Assembly (NCBI GenBank): GCA_008508345.1
Contig: QNGE01002422.1
Location: 51,222 to 115,221 of the forward strand
DNA from: Paragonimus westermani
Taxonomy: Eukaryota > Platyhelminthes > Trematoda > Plagiorchiida > Troglotrematidae
Direction of reading: 5' to 3'
Length of the DNA stretch: 64,000 nucleotides
Position 1 is the first letter of the stretch. Every line of letters begins with the position of its first letter. Position numbers and translations under genes: made by a program. This document shows positions 1 to 10,500 of this stretch, one piece after another. Under the pieces are notes generated by a model, which was not told the origin of the DNA, did no database searches, and saw nothing but the letters and a program-made list of their open reading frames with translations.

Positions 1-1970
1 GGAACATACTGCTTCTGTGCAGATTGTATTCAGCAGGCCATTGTCGATGGTTTGAGAAGCGGACAAGAGCAAATGCAGTCATAGTTAACAGCAACGTACT
101 GTATAGATGGTAGTGCATTTTGAATACTGACAGCATATGAATACGTGGCAACCGCATGGACTTGTGGGAATTGCGCTCACACGTGCCGTCACTGATGTTC
201 ACTATGTACCATGTGCCCTCGCGACTTACACGAAGCTATCAACTGACGTCACATAAAGTACAACGACCATGAACTCCTTCACTCGTTTGAAGTGCAGCAG
301 GGAAGTACGCCCACTGAGATGCTTCAACTCCAGTTGACTGGCGAACGATTTCAGCTGAAAGAGCATATTCTTAACGTGCACTTCTACGCTGACCACCCCC
401 CGGCGGTCGCAACCGTAGGTGCGCTGCATTTCAAACTCCCGCATTAGCCACTCCCTGTGGGACCAAATTTTACTGAGGGCCGTCGCCAAGTGATCTTTGG
501 GATGTGTTCTTCTTTAGTCACCCATTCGCATTCTCCAGACGGTTTCTGCACGGCTTTCGAAGTGAACAACATATGACTGTGCATGGATGGCATACATCGG
601 CTTTTTGAATAGCCAATTGCACAAAAGGTAGTCTGAAACCAGGAACTAATATAGCTTCAGGCTACAGCGGCGAATATGAAGTGACAGACGACTTACATGT
701 GGCGGTTGGTCTCATGTGTAGCATCGACGTTTTCTACATCAGGGCACCGTCTGATCAACTGCACTTGCTGCCTCCGTGCGAAACGCATATATGTATATCT
801 ATTATTTTCGTCTCTGATGGCATACAGTACACCGATTTTCTCTATATGATGCAGAATTTGTGGTAGGTTTTCTGCTATATTAGTGCATGCTAACCCACTT
901 ATTGCTGTAGATTTCGAACCGATGACGGTTATTGCAAATATCCCTGGTTGTTATATACTTGCCCGAAACATCTGCAGCATGCTGCCTCAACTAAGGAGTT
1001 GGCGTGTTGTACTCGGAAAGATGCCTCGAGTTGCTCACTTCACATTCTGTAGGCCGACGAGTCGTTGGGGTCTCATCGTACACGGAGGCAGTTATGTCGG
1101 GGTTGTGCTCCAACGTGAAGGAGCTAACAATCAACCCAGTTTTTTCCCAATCACGTTAAAACGTGATTGACAGGGTGTATCGCGGGAACTGTGCAATGGG
1201 TAGAGTGTGAAGTAAACTTGATAAACACGTCGTAACCCACGGTTCTTGCTCGCACGTCACTTGTATTTCACATTCCTGAACGTCATCTACTACGTAAATT
1301 CAACGGCAATCACGCTCACATGACCATATATTTCAAGTGTCCACTGCCTGATTTCTTGCTTGAACAACTCAAATGGGAGACGCCAATCCTTTATGTATCT
1401 ATTTGAGCAACTTCTAAACTTGGTGAAAATAACATACTCCCGACCCACAAAGACATATCTGAAGCCCGGCAACTAGTCCATCACCTAGGACGGAATGGAG
1501 GATGGAATCAAATCCACCTGCATTAGGCCGACAGAATATGTATCAAGACGTTCCAACAGCTTACCATACCATGCATCAATCATCAATAGGCGACGGTCGA
1601 ATATTAATCACACGTGAAAAACTTGTTCACAGAATAGCGCATTTATCTCGTCGCAACATATACTGTTGCCGATTTCGATTTTGGAGCCAAATGAAGGAGA
1701 AACCGATTTGCATTCTGCTAAAACAAAACTTTTTAGATCCCATGATCACTTCTTCCATGGAAATCAATTATTTTCAAGTTCCTGGGCTATACCGCAGGAA
1801 TATAATCTATTATCCAATGATTTCTCATTTTATTGCCGTAAAACGGCAGATTTCACTTCCAATGGATAATTTTAATCCTTGCATTGACTGGCTTTCAAAT
1901 TAACAGAAAACCGCCAGACTTCGAAACAAACTAACTGACTGGACCCGGTAGTTTGGGTCCAGCCACAAAT
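1..1970. other. No gene recognised
   Basis: Several short open frames occur on both strands, but none has a recognisable motif, domain or convincing start. The longest are an 87-codon minus frame near 226-489 and a 133-codon plus frame near 1502-1903. No repeat shared with the rest of the window was seen here. Probably intergenic or old repeat DNA. Confidence 0.4.
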
Positions 1971-2302
1971 AGGTGTACAAATCGTATTACTAATAAGTAG
2001 TGTAGCAGATTAATGAATTTAGATGAGACCCAACTGTGAAAAGTCAGGGCTTCGGCGTGAACTGTTTGAGAAATCCTGCCGGAGCAGTCGATCCCCTGAA
2101 TCATTTGGTGGATTCCATATGAGACAGTGGGACGGGTGGGTAACCGAGTCCAAGTGTGAAATTTCCGAGCTCCTGGTGTGGCTTCGTAGCTCAGCTGGTA
2201 GAGCGCTTGCCGCGTTGAGGCATGCCGTGTCTGTCGCTGGTTCGAATCCAGCCGAAGCCCTGACTTTTCACAGTTGGGTCTCATCTAAAGGTGTACAAAT
2301 CG
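1971..2302 (+). repeat. Foldback tRNA-derived SINE, copy 1, with target-site duplications
   Basis: A 14-bp direct repeat AGGTGTACAAATCG lies at 1971-1984 and 2289-2302 and brackets a 304-bp insert. The insert has a perfect 36-bp inverted repeat at 2021-2056 and 2251-2286 (outer ends AGATGAGACCCAACTG and its complement). At 2180-2259 is a tRNA-like unit: a 7-bp acceptor-type stem GGCTTCG/CGAAGCC, a box A (TAGCTCAGCTGG), a D-stem GCTC/GAGC and a box B (GGTTCGAATCC). Long target duplications point to LINE-type target-primed insertion, so this is a SINE and not a DNA transposon in spite of the inverted ends. A second copy sits at 39973-40241. Confidence 0.8.
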
Positions 2303-3235
2303 CTGAACTCACTGAAGTTGCTGGCTAATGGTCGTCATTTTCCTGTGAACTGATTTGGTCTTGCGCGTGATTCGAATTTGAAACTACGTTGCTTCTCTCG
2401 TCCTGTATTTTTTCTGCCAAATAAATCAGGTTGACTAAGCTAGATGAACAGCTCGCAGGTAATATGCCCCGTGTCTCTTATCCGTGCCCTAGAAACCAGT
2501 GTGGCAGTAAAATGGTAGTCGACAGTTAACGTGATATATGCGATAGATAGTTTTCACCATTCATGTGCACGCATAAACACTGAGCCATATAAACTGCACG
2601 GCAGATATTCTGGCCTACGCTGGAAGAAAGTTGGCTGATCTTTCAGATAGATCGGAATCTAAAATAGGTGTTTCACACATGTCGACTTCCGGCACCTGTT
2701 CCCTAAGCCATATCATCAATCAATCTCGGAACTCTGCTGCTACAAAAACCTGGGTCAATCATCACGGAAACTCAACGAAATTTGAGCGCAATCCGATGGC
2801 CCTCTGCAAGTAGCCTGTACGTCCGACATTGGGAAGTGGCACTCTTGTGCGCTCAACACCACTTGGATCAACAGCTTAACACTCTAAGAACAACACATCG
2901 GTTTCCCTAAAATTCGAAACTGACAATGAAGGTGCTCAGGGAACACAGGGGCCACCTACTAGCACAGTTTTGAGATCTGAGAAACCAATAGCGTTGACAC
3001 CAAGGGGACAAATGAACGGATGCCCATAAATCACCGTGTGAACCTAAGTCCCAGTGGACCGACACACCTCGGTGCGGTTCTCGCACGGATAGCGCGACAC
3101 ACGGCCGATTTACCTAATGTCACGGCCACTCTAACTAATTAAATTATTACAGTTAGACAGTTCCAGTTTTCCCTGTTAGTAAAGCAAGCACACAGTGCGC
3201 AACTGTTTCTTCGAGTAGACGACAAAAAAATAACA
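2303..3235. other. No gene recognised
   Basis: No coding frame or repeat of known type was recognised between the SINE and the retrotransposon that begins near 3236. Part may be the decayed upstream end of that retrotransposon, but no endonuclease motif is visible. Confidence 0.35.
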
Positions 3236-5218
3236 TTGGAAGCTGATAAGATGGCCTGGAACCCAACGGTTCCCATGGAGGACGTTGACAGTCTGTGGTC
3301 GATATACGTCGATACCATCCGGGTTCTTACAGATAAGAACGTCCCTCAGAAACATGTCGGAGGAAGAGGTCGGAGGTTATGTGTTCGTTCCAGGGTCAAG
3401 AGAGCCTTCCAACGTAAGCACATAGTTCGGAAGGCATACACGCGACATGAGGAGTTTAAGAGCTTCATGATTTACAGAAAGGCTTGAAATGAAGCAATCA
3501 GTGTGGCAAGAAATGCTCTAGTCTGTGAGCTCAACCTAGCAAGTGATATTGAACAGAACCCAGGATTTTTTAGGGTTATGCTCAGTCCATATCCTCTGTT
3601 AGAAAGGAAATTGGGACCAAACTCTCCTATAACGGAGAGATCATATCGACTGACAAGGACATAGCAACCTAATGCCGTGAGCGCGTCCACGGTGGGTCAG
3701 GTAATTACGCCGCACGAAGTTGAGCAAGCGATTTTCTAGCTAAACAGCACAATGTCCGCGGGAACTGACCACTTCCATCCGGCAGTCCTAAAACCTTTGG
3801 CCAAATTGTTGGCGTCTCGACTTGCTCAACTGTTTGATCTCATATTAGAAACAGGGATAGTGATGAGAGACGGGAAAGAAGCCATTATAATTCCCATCTC
3901 CAAAGATGGCAACCGATCAGAAGTTGGAAGTTGCCGACCAGTAAGCCTGACTAATGTTGTCAGCAAAATTTTCGAACGAATATTACGAGAGAGGATCTGT
4001 AAGTTTCTCTGTGAAAAGAAATCCTTCAGAGCTCCTCAACATGGCTTCCTAGGGGGAGATCTTTTCTGATCAATTTGCTAACTTTTTGTGACACTGTTTT
4101 CGAGAAACTGGATAGAGGGGAAGTGGTGGAAGTTGTGTTTTCTGGACTTTCAGAAAGTCTTCGATTCTGTCAACCACAGGCTTCGATGGTGGAAACCCCG
4201 AGAAGCTGAAATCTCTGCTAGAACCTGCAGATGGACGCAGGGGTTTCTAGTTGGAATGTCGTGTAAAGTGAGAGTATGAGGTGTACTGTCGGACAAAGGT
4301 TCTCCGTTAAGTGGAGCTCTTCAGCGATAAGTCCTCGACCCTCTGCTTTTCCTGGTATACATAAACGGCCTGACCAACGACTTAGTCTGCCCATTTTATC
4401 TGTACGCATATGATATAAAGCTGGTCGGGAGTTTACTCGGACTCGACCGTTCTTCAAGGAGACATTCTGAAAGTTTGCGAATGGATATTAAGTGGGATCT
4501 ACCACTGAAAGATCTCAAAAGTCATATCGTCGCCAAAGCTCTCTAGTCAACGCTCAGGTACTTAAGGGATGCATATGGGCAGGAAGTTGAACCAACAACT
4601 GAACAGCAAACAAGAGACTTGGGTATCCAAGTCACTAGTACGTTTACTCTATCTCTTCAATGTGCCGCATGCGCGTTCGATAACCCCTGTCCAGCGGTGT
4701 TCATTCCACTGTACTCGGCTATAGTTCGCCAACACGTGGAATATTGCGTCCAAGATTGGGCACCGTATCTCAAAATGGACATGACCGCCCTCGGAAAAGT
4801 ACAAAAGCTCGCCACACGTATGGTATGGGGAATGAAGTGTCCATGCTACCAAGACCGACTAACTTCTTCGAACTTATTTTCGCTTGAACGCAAGCGGGTA
4901 GGAGAAGACCTTATTGAAATGTACAAAATTACCCACCACAATGGAACAAGTTTCATGACAGCCTTGTTCGAGATGCGACAGGACAGTGACTTAAGAAGTC
5001 ATAGGTTCACAGTCAAGAAAACGAGCTCACGATCGGCTGTCGGATATAACTTTTTCACTAACCGGCTAGTCAACTCGTGGAACAAGCTGCTTGCAAAGGT
5101 CGTTGAGGCCACGAGCGTATACATCTACAGATATATTCAAAAGAGAGCCAGACAAATGTCAGAACAACCTTTTTCCTACTTTGTACTAATAGAAGAATCA
5201 ATGGTTTCTGCTATTTAG
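3236..5218 (+). mobile_element. CR1/Jockey-type non-LTR retrotransposon, 5'-truncated and broken
   Basis: Several frames in succession read as one reverse transcriptase. 3236-3487 is the linker before the RT, 3752-4069 holds the early RT blocks (AGTDHFHPAVLKPL and CRPVSLTNVVSKIFERIL), 4088-4279 a later block (FDSVNHR, CRWTQGFLVG), and 4619-5218 the C-terminal region (VEYCVQDWAPYL, KVQKLATRMVWG, NLFSLERKRVGEDLIEMYKI). Stops and frameshifts separate the pieces. The catalytic box near 4400 reads YAYD where active elements have YADD, so an essential aspartate is lost. No endonuclease domain lies upstream, as expected for a 5'-truncated copy. The CR1/Jockey assignment rests on motif style; sure about RT, less so about the clade. 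Confidence 0.85.
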
Positions 5219-5242
5219 AGCAACCGGGTTTTGAAAATCCTT

Positions 5243-5570
5243 TTCCTCTGTCCCTACCCTTGGACCACAACTGAACACATCAACAGGACATGAAGCCTGG
5301 TCGATCTCCGGATCACACCAATCAAGCATCAGGACGTCAGTAGGCGTAAGCCTTCATCAAGTCCTCGATTTAACATTTGAAATTGAATTTGAAATTTGAA
5401 GTAAGATTTGTTTCTTCTGTCCCCACCCTTAGACCAACATTGAACGCATCAAAAGAAAAAGCAGTCTGGTCGATCTCTGAATCACATCAGTCAAGCATCA
5501 GGATGTCAACAGACATAGGCCTTCACCGAATCCTGGATTTGAAATTGACATTTGGATTGAATTGGACACC
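5243..5570 (+). repeat. Two-unit imperfect direct repeat, 168-bp period
   Basis: A unit beginning TTCCTCTGTCCCTACCC at about 5243 recurs as TTCTTCTGTCCCCACCC at about 5411. Both contain CTGGTCGATCTC, CAAGCATCAGGA and a tail rich in TTGAAATT. It follows directly on the reverse transcriptase, so it is probably the retrotransposon's 3' untranslated end duplicated in tandem. It ends about 75 bp before the RABGGTA start codon and so occupies that gene's upstream region. Confidence 0.7.
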
Positions 5571-5646
5571 GAAGGTCGCGCGGCTGCTACGAATGTTTTT
5601 CCTGTTGATGTCAGGTACGGTGTAGTCCTTCTGTTTCAAAGGTACA

Positions 5647-7551
5647 ATGCACGGGCGTGTGAAGGTACGGCGGTCTGAGGAACAGGAAAAAACTCAGAAA
5701 GAAAAAAAAGAAAAGAGCGAGAAGGAACTGAGGTGCGCTCTGAATGACATATTTCGTTTCCGTCGCGAACACACGTACGAAGATAAACAACTTAAACTCA
5801 TCGAGGCTGTGATAGAAAAATGTGCCGAAATGACAACCTTATGGAATTACAGACGGGAAATATTAAAACATATGTTTATGTCTTTAGGTTATCCAAATGA
5901 TAAAGTGGGTTCGCTGTTAGATCATGAGTTATCACTAACAGCCAACTGCTTGACTAACTTTCCGAAGTCCTATGCTATTTGGCATCATCGTGTGTGGGTA
6001 ATGAGAAACCACGTATCGCCTTCCTGGGCCAGCGAGATTGAATTCTGCAACTCTGCCTTGAAATTAGATGAACGAAATTTCCATTGTTGGGATTATCGTC
6101 GCTTCGTGGTGTCTCAAGGAAAAATTCCAACCACATCGGAGCTCCTATATACTGAAGAATCTATAGGGATGAACATGAGTAATTATTCCGCTTGGCATTA
6201 TCGAAGTGAGCTGCTAAGTTCATCTCGTCCGTCGTCAGACACGTCTTTGCCGGTCAGTCCGCCTCCATCTCAGATCGTCGATTACTCTGCGGATTCGTTT
6301 GCGGATGCTTCGATCCCTGCTGCAGAGTTGGAGCTCGTGCATAACGCCATATACACTGATCCTAATGACCAAAGTCCGTGGTTTTATTACTGGTGGCTCT
6401 TGGGTCGTGGTATCAGAAAAGCATATCTTCGGGAACTGTACATATCCAGACCCCTTTCCCGCATTGTTATTGTGTTTACTTCGGCAAAGGCGCGTAGCGC
6501 TTTGGAACAGTTAGACGTCTCAGTTAAGGTTACCGCTCCATCCACAGCTCATCTGTTCGTAACAGTGGACGCATTAGGTGGCTGGCAGTCCGCTTTGAAT
6601 GAAAATGTCTCGGCTGTTTGGTGGTTGCCTATTTCTCCGGATCTCATCTCTTCATTTGCCCCCGTCGGTAATCAGGATGAGTTCGAGTCGGACTCCTTAC
6701 ATTTTGATGTTTCTGTCTGCATCAGAAACATTGGTAATTCCCACGAGTCAAAAGTTTGCACTAATCCTTTCTGCCCCCCAGACCATCTATTTTGTCTACA
6801 CTGTACGCTAGTTTCCACCCAGAATGAGTCACTCACTCGTGTTGATCTTGATCCGCTTCGACTGTTAAATCCTGTCATCTCGCCGACTAATGAGCCGTCG
6901 ACTTTGTCGGCCTTGCTGGACAACATTCGGGACCTGGTGGAGATGGAGCCTAAAAATAAGTGGGCTTTATTGACCTACATCGATCTACTGCGATTTGTCC
7001 ATCCCTCTGGATCAATCGAGGATATCAACCGAGCTTTGGATACTCTGATGTCTGTCGACAGCGAACGGACCGCTTATTACTTAGAAATGAAAGTATCTCA
7101 TTCTGTACAAGATGCACTTGCCTTTGCGTACAGCGAACGTTCACGTGAGGTCGTCATGTCTGGCTTGCGAATGCTGAATATGCGCTATCTTGATTGGTGC
7201 ACTTTACTGACTAAAATAGACTTATCGGTTAACAATATTATGAGGCTACCAGATACGATTGCGTATCTTATTTGCCTCTGTGAACTGAACTTGGACGACA
7301 ACTGTCTGGTTACCCTCAATGGAATCAGTCGTCTCCCTTCACTGCAGATTCTCTCGGCCCGGAGAAACTGTCTCAGTGAATTTTCCTCTATCGAAGAACT
7401 TTTGTTGTGTCCCAAACTTCAAAGCGCGTCAATTCATGGAAATAAAGTAACTGAACTGCCTTATCTCACTCGCCTACTTGCTGAACATCCTGGTTCCAAA
7501 GCCAAATCTCATTCTATTGTGGTTATTTATGACAAATCGTTGCAATTGTGA
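5647..7551 (+). CDS. RABGGTA: Rab geranylgeranyltransferase subunit alpha, single exon
   Basis: Alpha subunit of the cytosolic heterodimer that, with RABGGTB and Rab escort protein, adds geranylgeranyl groups to C-terminal cysteines of Rab GTPases. The 634-residue frame starts with MHGRVKVRRSEEQ, closely matching the conserved family N-terminus, which fixes the ATG at 5647. Prenyltransferase alpha repeats are visible as LWNYRREIL (about residue 64), AIWHHRVWVM (110), CWDYRRFVV (148), AWHYRSELL (184) and PWFYYWWLLG (244). The poorly conserved stretch at about 260-400 fits the Ig-like insert of animal subunits, and KWALLTYIDLLRF (about 437) is a further helical repeat. The C-terminus (about 515-610) has leucine-rich repeats (LTKIDLSVNNIMRLP, LCELNLDDNCL). 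From memory the human protein is about 567 residues; the extra length lies in the N-terminal charged stretch and loops. No intron interrupts it, unlike POLK nearby; it may be a retrocopy that kept an intact frame. Confidence 0.95.
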   Translation: MHGRVKVRRSEEQEKTQKEKKEKSEKELRCALNDIFRFRREHTYEDKQLKLIEAVIEKCAEMTTLWNYRREILKHMFMSLGYPNDKVGSLLDHELSLTANCLTNFPKSYAIWHHRVWVMRNHVSPSWASEIEFCNSALKLDERNFHCWDYRRFVVSQGKIPTTSELLYTEESIGMNMSNYSAWHYRSELLSSSRPSSDTSLPVSPPPSQIVDYSADSFADASIPAAELELVHNAIYTDPNDQSPWFYYWWLLGRGIRKAYLRELYISRPLSRIVIVFTSAKARSALEQLDVSVKVTAPSTAHLFVTVDALGGWQSALNENVSAVWWLPISPDLISSFAPVGNQDEFESDSLHFDVSVCIRNIGNSHESKVCTNPFCPPDHLFCLHCTLVSTQNESLTRVDLDPLRLLNPVISPTNEPSTLSALLDNIRDLVEMEPKNKWALLTYIDLLRFVHPSGSIEDINRALDTLMSVDSERTAYYLEMKVSHSVQDALAFAYSERSREVVMSGLRMLNMRYLDWCTLLTKIDLSVNNIMRLPDTIAYLICLCELNLDDNCLVTLNGISRLPSLQILSARRNCLSEFSSIEELLLCPKLQSASIHGNKVTELPYLTRLLAEHPGSKAKSHSIVVIYDKSLQL

Positions 7552-10500
7552 CTTCTGACGTAAACTGGTTGTACAAAGTCTCGATATAATTTGGGTCGCA
7601 TTAATTTCATCTCTGTCGTTTGCCTTTGTGTGGTTTATCTCATTACACTATGCGTAATGGTTGCAGTTTCGGTTTAATATATCACTCTTTTGATCACACC
7701 TTCTGCCAGTTATACAGCTGTCCTATGACGCGTCAATAGTAACTGCAGCAATACCCCCTCGTTAACGTTATTGTCAACTTTACCAGTTTCGCTCATGTAT
7801 GTACATATTAAGTAGGCGTTCTGTTTTGTAGTCGGAAATATGTCGAGACTGTGCTGGCTGCATTGGGATTTGTTTGCTTCGTCAGTGAAATGTACGAAAC
7901 ACATCCTTAGTTATGGACTAGTAGCTGATCAGTAGCGAGGGCCGGCTCTGCTAACCATACATCTGTTTGCTTCTCACAATGTCTAGTCTGTTAACCATCT
8001 CGTATATATATATACCCCTACTGGCTACTTCAGACAGTGCTCTCAACTAATGGTGTGCTCTTCCTTTGAACCTCAGCCAGGAAGCCGAGAGTGTCCTGCT
8101 GAAACAAGCCTCAGTATCATTGCCCTCGTACTTGAAGCTTAAATCATTTGCCGGCCACCGGCCTGTCATCTGCAGCTCAACGCAACACTTGAAAACAGCA
8201 TACAACGTAGCAGGTGGTGAGTTGGAATACGTGAAATATATTTGAGCCAATGCATCTTCTGGGGTTGGGTCCTTATGCACAATGGTCGACCGAGTCCATC
8301 TTTCTCGAAGACTAGTCGACGAACTTCGTTGTTGCTGGTGAAGTGCTACAAATTCATGCTGTCACTGTTTCGGACACAATGTTGCTTGAAAGCGAACGCT
8401 TTGTGAGCATCCTTTGAGCATTTAAATCGTATTTTACAGCCGCCCAATGAGATCACCCGTACTGTGACAATGTCCACTCGTTTTCTTTTGAGAAACTGAG
8501 ATCAAGCTGGCGCCACAGACGGCTTAATTCGCAAACTTCACCTGGATTCCAGCTATACTTTTTGTGACCTTGTCAGGCATTCCATCAATTCCCTTAAAAT
8601 ACACGAACTTTTAGACTACCTCCAAAGGCTTGTCGTCAACGCTGATATGCGCAGAGTCCTGCCTGTCTTTCAGTAACACCTTGCTGTTGGGAGGTGCGAG
8701 GGTAATAACAGTCGCTCAATCGTTCGTTTGGATTACTTCATTGTTGTAACGTGAGCAGTTTGATTGTAAATACCATCTGCTGTGCGTTTTCTTGCATTGG
8801 CCTGCTAATGAATAAACCATGAATAACAGTACGTAGGCAAAATTTGAAGGGGACTTTTTGGTATAATTTGCACACCGCTCAAAGCGCATTGCAGGTTTAA
8901 CATTGAGACAGTTTTACGATAGATCTCTTTCAAACGGGACCTAGTTTTCGCTGCCTTTGGAGTTTATCAGTGGTGTATATTCTTGTGCAGAAGGGAATTT
9001 TAATTCTGGGCTACCTGTCTGTTTTACCAGTGTTTCAACTGCGGGCAGTATTTCATTGTTTCGGTTCAGTTGTTACTTCGAAAATGTGTAGGTAAGTGCT
9101 GCGAAATACCTACGTATGTGAACTTTGTGCAGCAAGATCTGCAATGTCTGAAAGTGCATGACACGTGTGCATGACTTGTAATTGGTGAGGTTTCCTTGAC
9201 GCTTTTTGGTTGCATTTTGTCGTGACAGTCCAACGTATGTACGTCACCTGTCGATATGTTGTCTACTATTAGATTCAGCCTGAAAGTTTGTATGAAAGGC
9301 TAGAGTGAATTCCTCACTTACTTGGGAGAAGAAACAGAACTAAATTGGAGATCGCATCCGTACTCACTGGTCCTAAACGCTGACCCTCAAGGTATCAAGT
9401 CATATTAGCAGTCTCCTTACAAACTTCATCAGTGCAGAAAGAAAACATGTTGCGATATGTTAACATTTCGTTCACTCTCATCAGTCGCAAACTGGTTGCT
9501 ACTGATCAGTTTGTCGATTAGTTTTGAATAAACCTTAGCTATCTGTGGTAGATATTCCACCTGTATTGGAAATGGAATCAATGACAATTGTTTGTCGAAA
9601 GGCCACCGTGCCACCTTATCCGTTTAAGGTCACCACCTGGCATTTTGATCAGAATATGAAGCCTGTCCATTTCGGTTTATGGGCTTAATTAAACCATGAT
9701 ACTATTTTTTTTCGGCAAGGCGCGTTGAATCCACTGCCGGACGAAAGTGAACTTGTACTATCATCTAATCGGTAGGACTTCGTTTGTGTTGAAAACTAGC
9801 GACATTTTCGTCATCCCAGCTGATTGAACAAGCCTGTTAGTGACGGATGTTTTATGGGTGGACAACTTAGTAAGATCGAAGCGTTTGCTAGTAAGGCTAG
9901 CTGCAGATTACTTTTTTTGTTGAATCAAGTGTACTGGATATCCGATCTTCGACCGTTCATAAAAACACTCGTCCTAAAGACGCTTCCTCGGTCTCGTTTA
10001 CAGGGCTTTGACTGTTGCTTTTAGCCTTTATTTCTCACTTACGCAGGTGTCATTTTTCCCGTGTGTGATCATTTCTTCGGCTTCATATAGAACATTGCTT
10101 TGTTAAGTTCATGACTAAGCGACATACTGCTTTATTGCCGCATTCATCTCGCTTGTATTTTGAAACTTATTTGTTCACCTTGCGATTTGTGTTCCTGACT
10201 GAGGTTTGTAAAATGCTTTCCGCAGCTGTAAGTGAACCAGTAAGACGTGGAGTAGTCAGTCTGCTATATTTAATATGACGGTGTCATGTCTTTGTCTCTC
10301 GGAAGACTACCGCAATATGGTTATTTTATTGTTTTTCCCCAGACCAGAACTGCATGGCTAATTTAGCTTTTAAGAAAATGGGTGGGACGCGTTACATTAA
10401 TTCATATCTCCATCCTCGTTGCTGTTGGTTTCCAGTTTTCCATTGTTTGACTAGGAGATTCTCAAATCATGGATTAAATTAACCGGGAGTATATTTGTCA

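Noticed and set aside
226..489. 87-codon minus-strand frame as a gene
   Set aside because: No start or splice context, no known motif, and no continuation on either side.
2180..2259. tRNA gene
   Set aside because: The acceptor stem, D-arm and T-arm look good, but the 80-nt unit has an abnormal anticodon region (loop GCGTTGA without U33) and sits inside a repeat with target-site duplications; the same unit recurs at 40121-40200.
2021..2286. DNA transposon (MITE) with 36-bp terminal inverted repeats
   Set aside because: The flanking duplication is 14 bp and lies outside about 36 further bases on the left, which fits retroposition and not a cut-and-paste element with 2-10 bp duplications at the inverted repeats.
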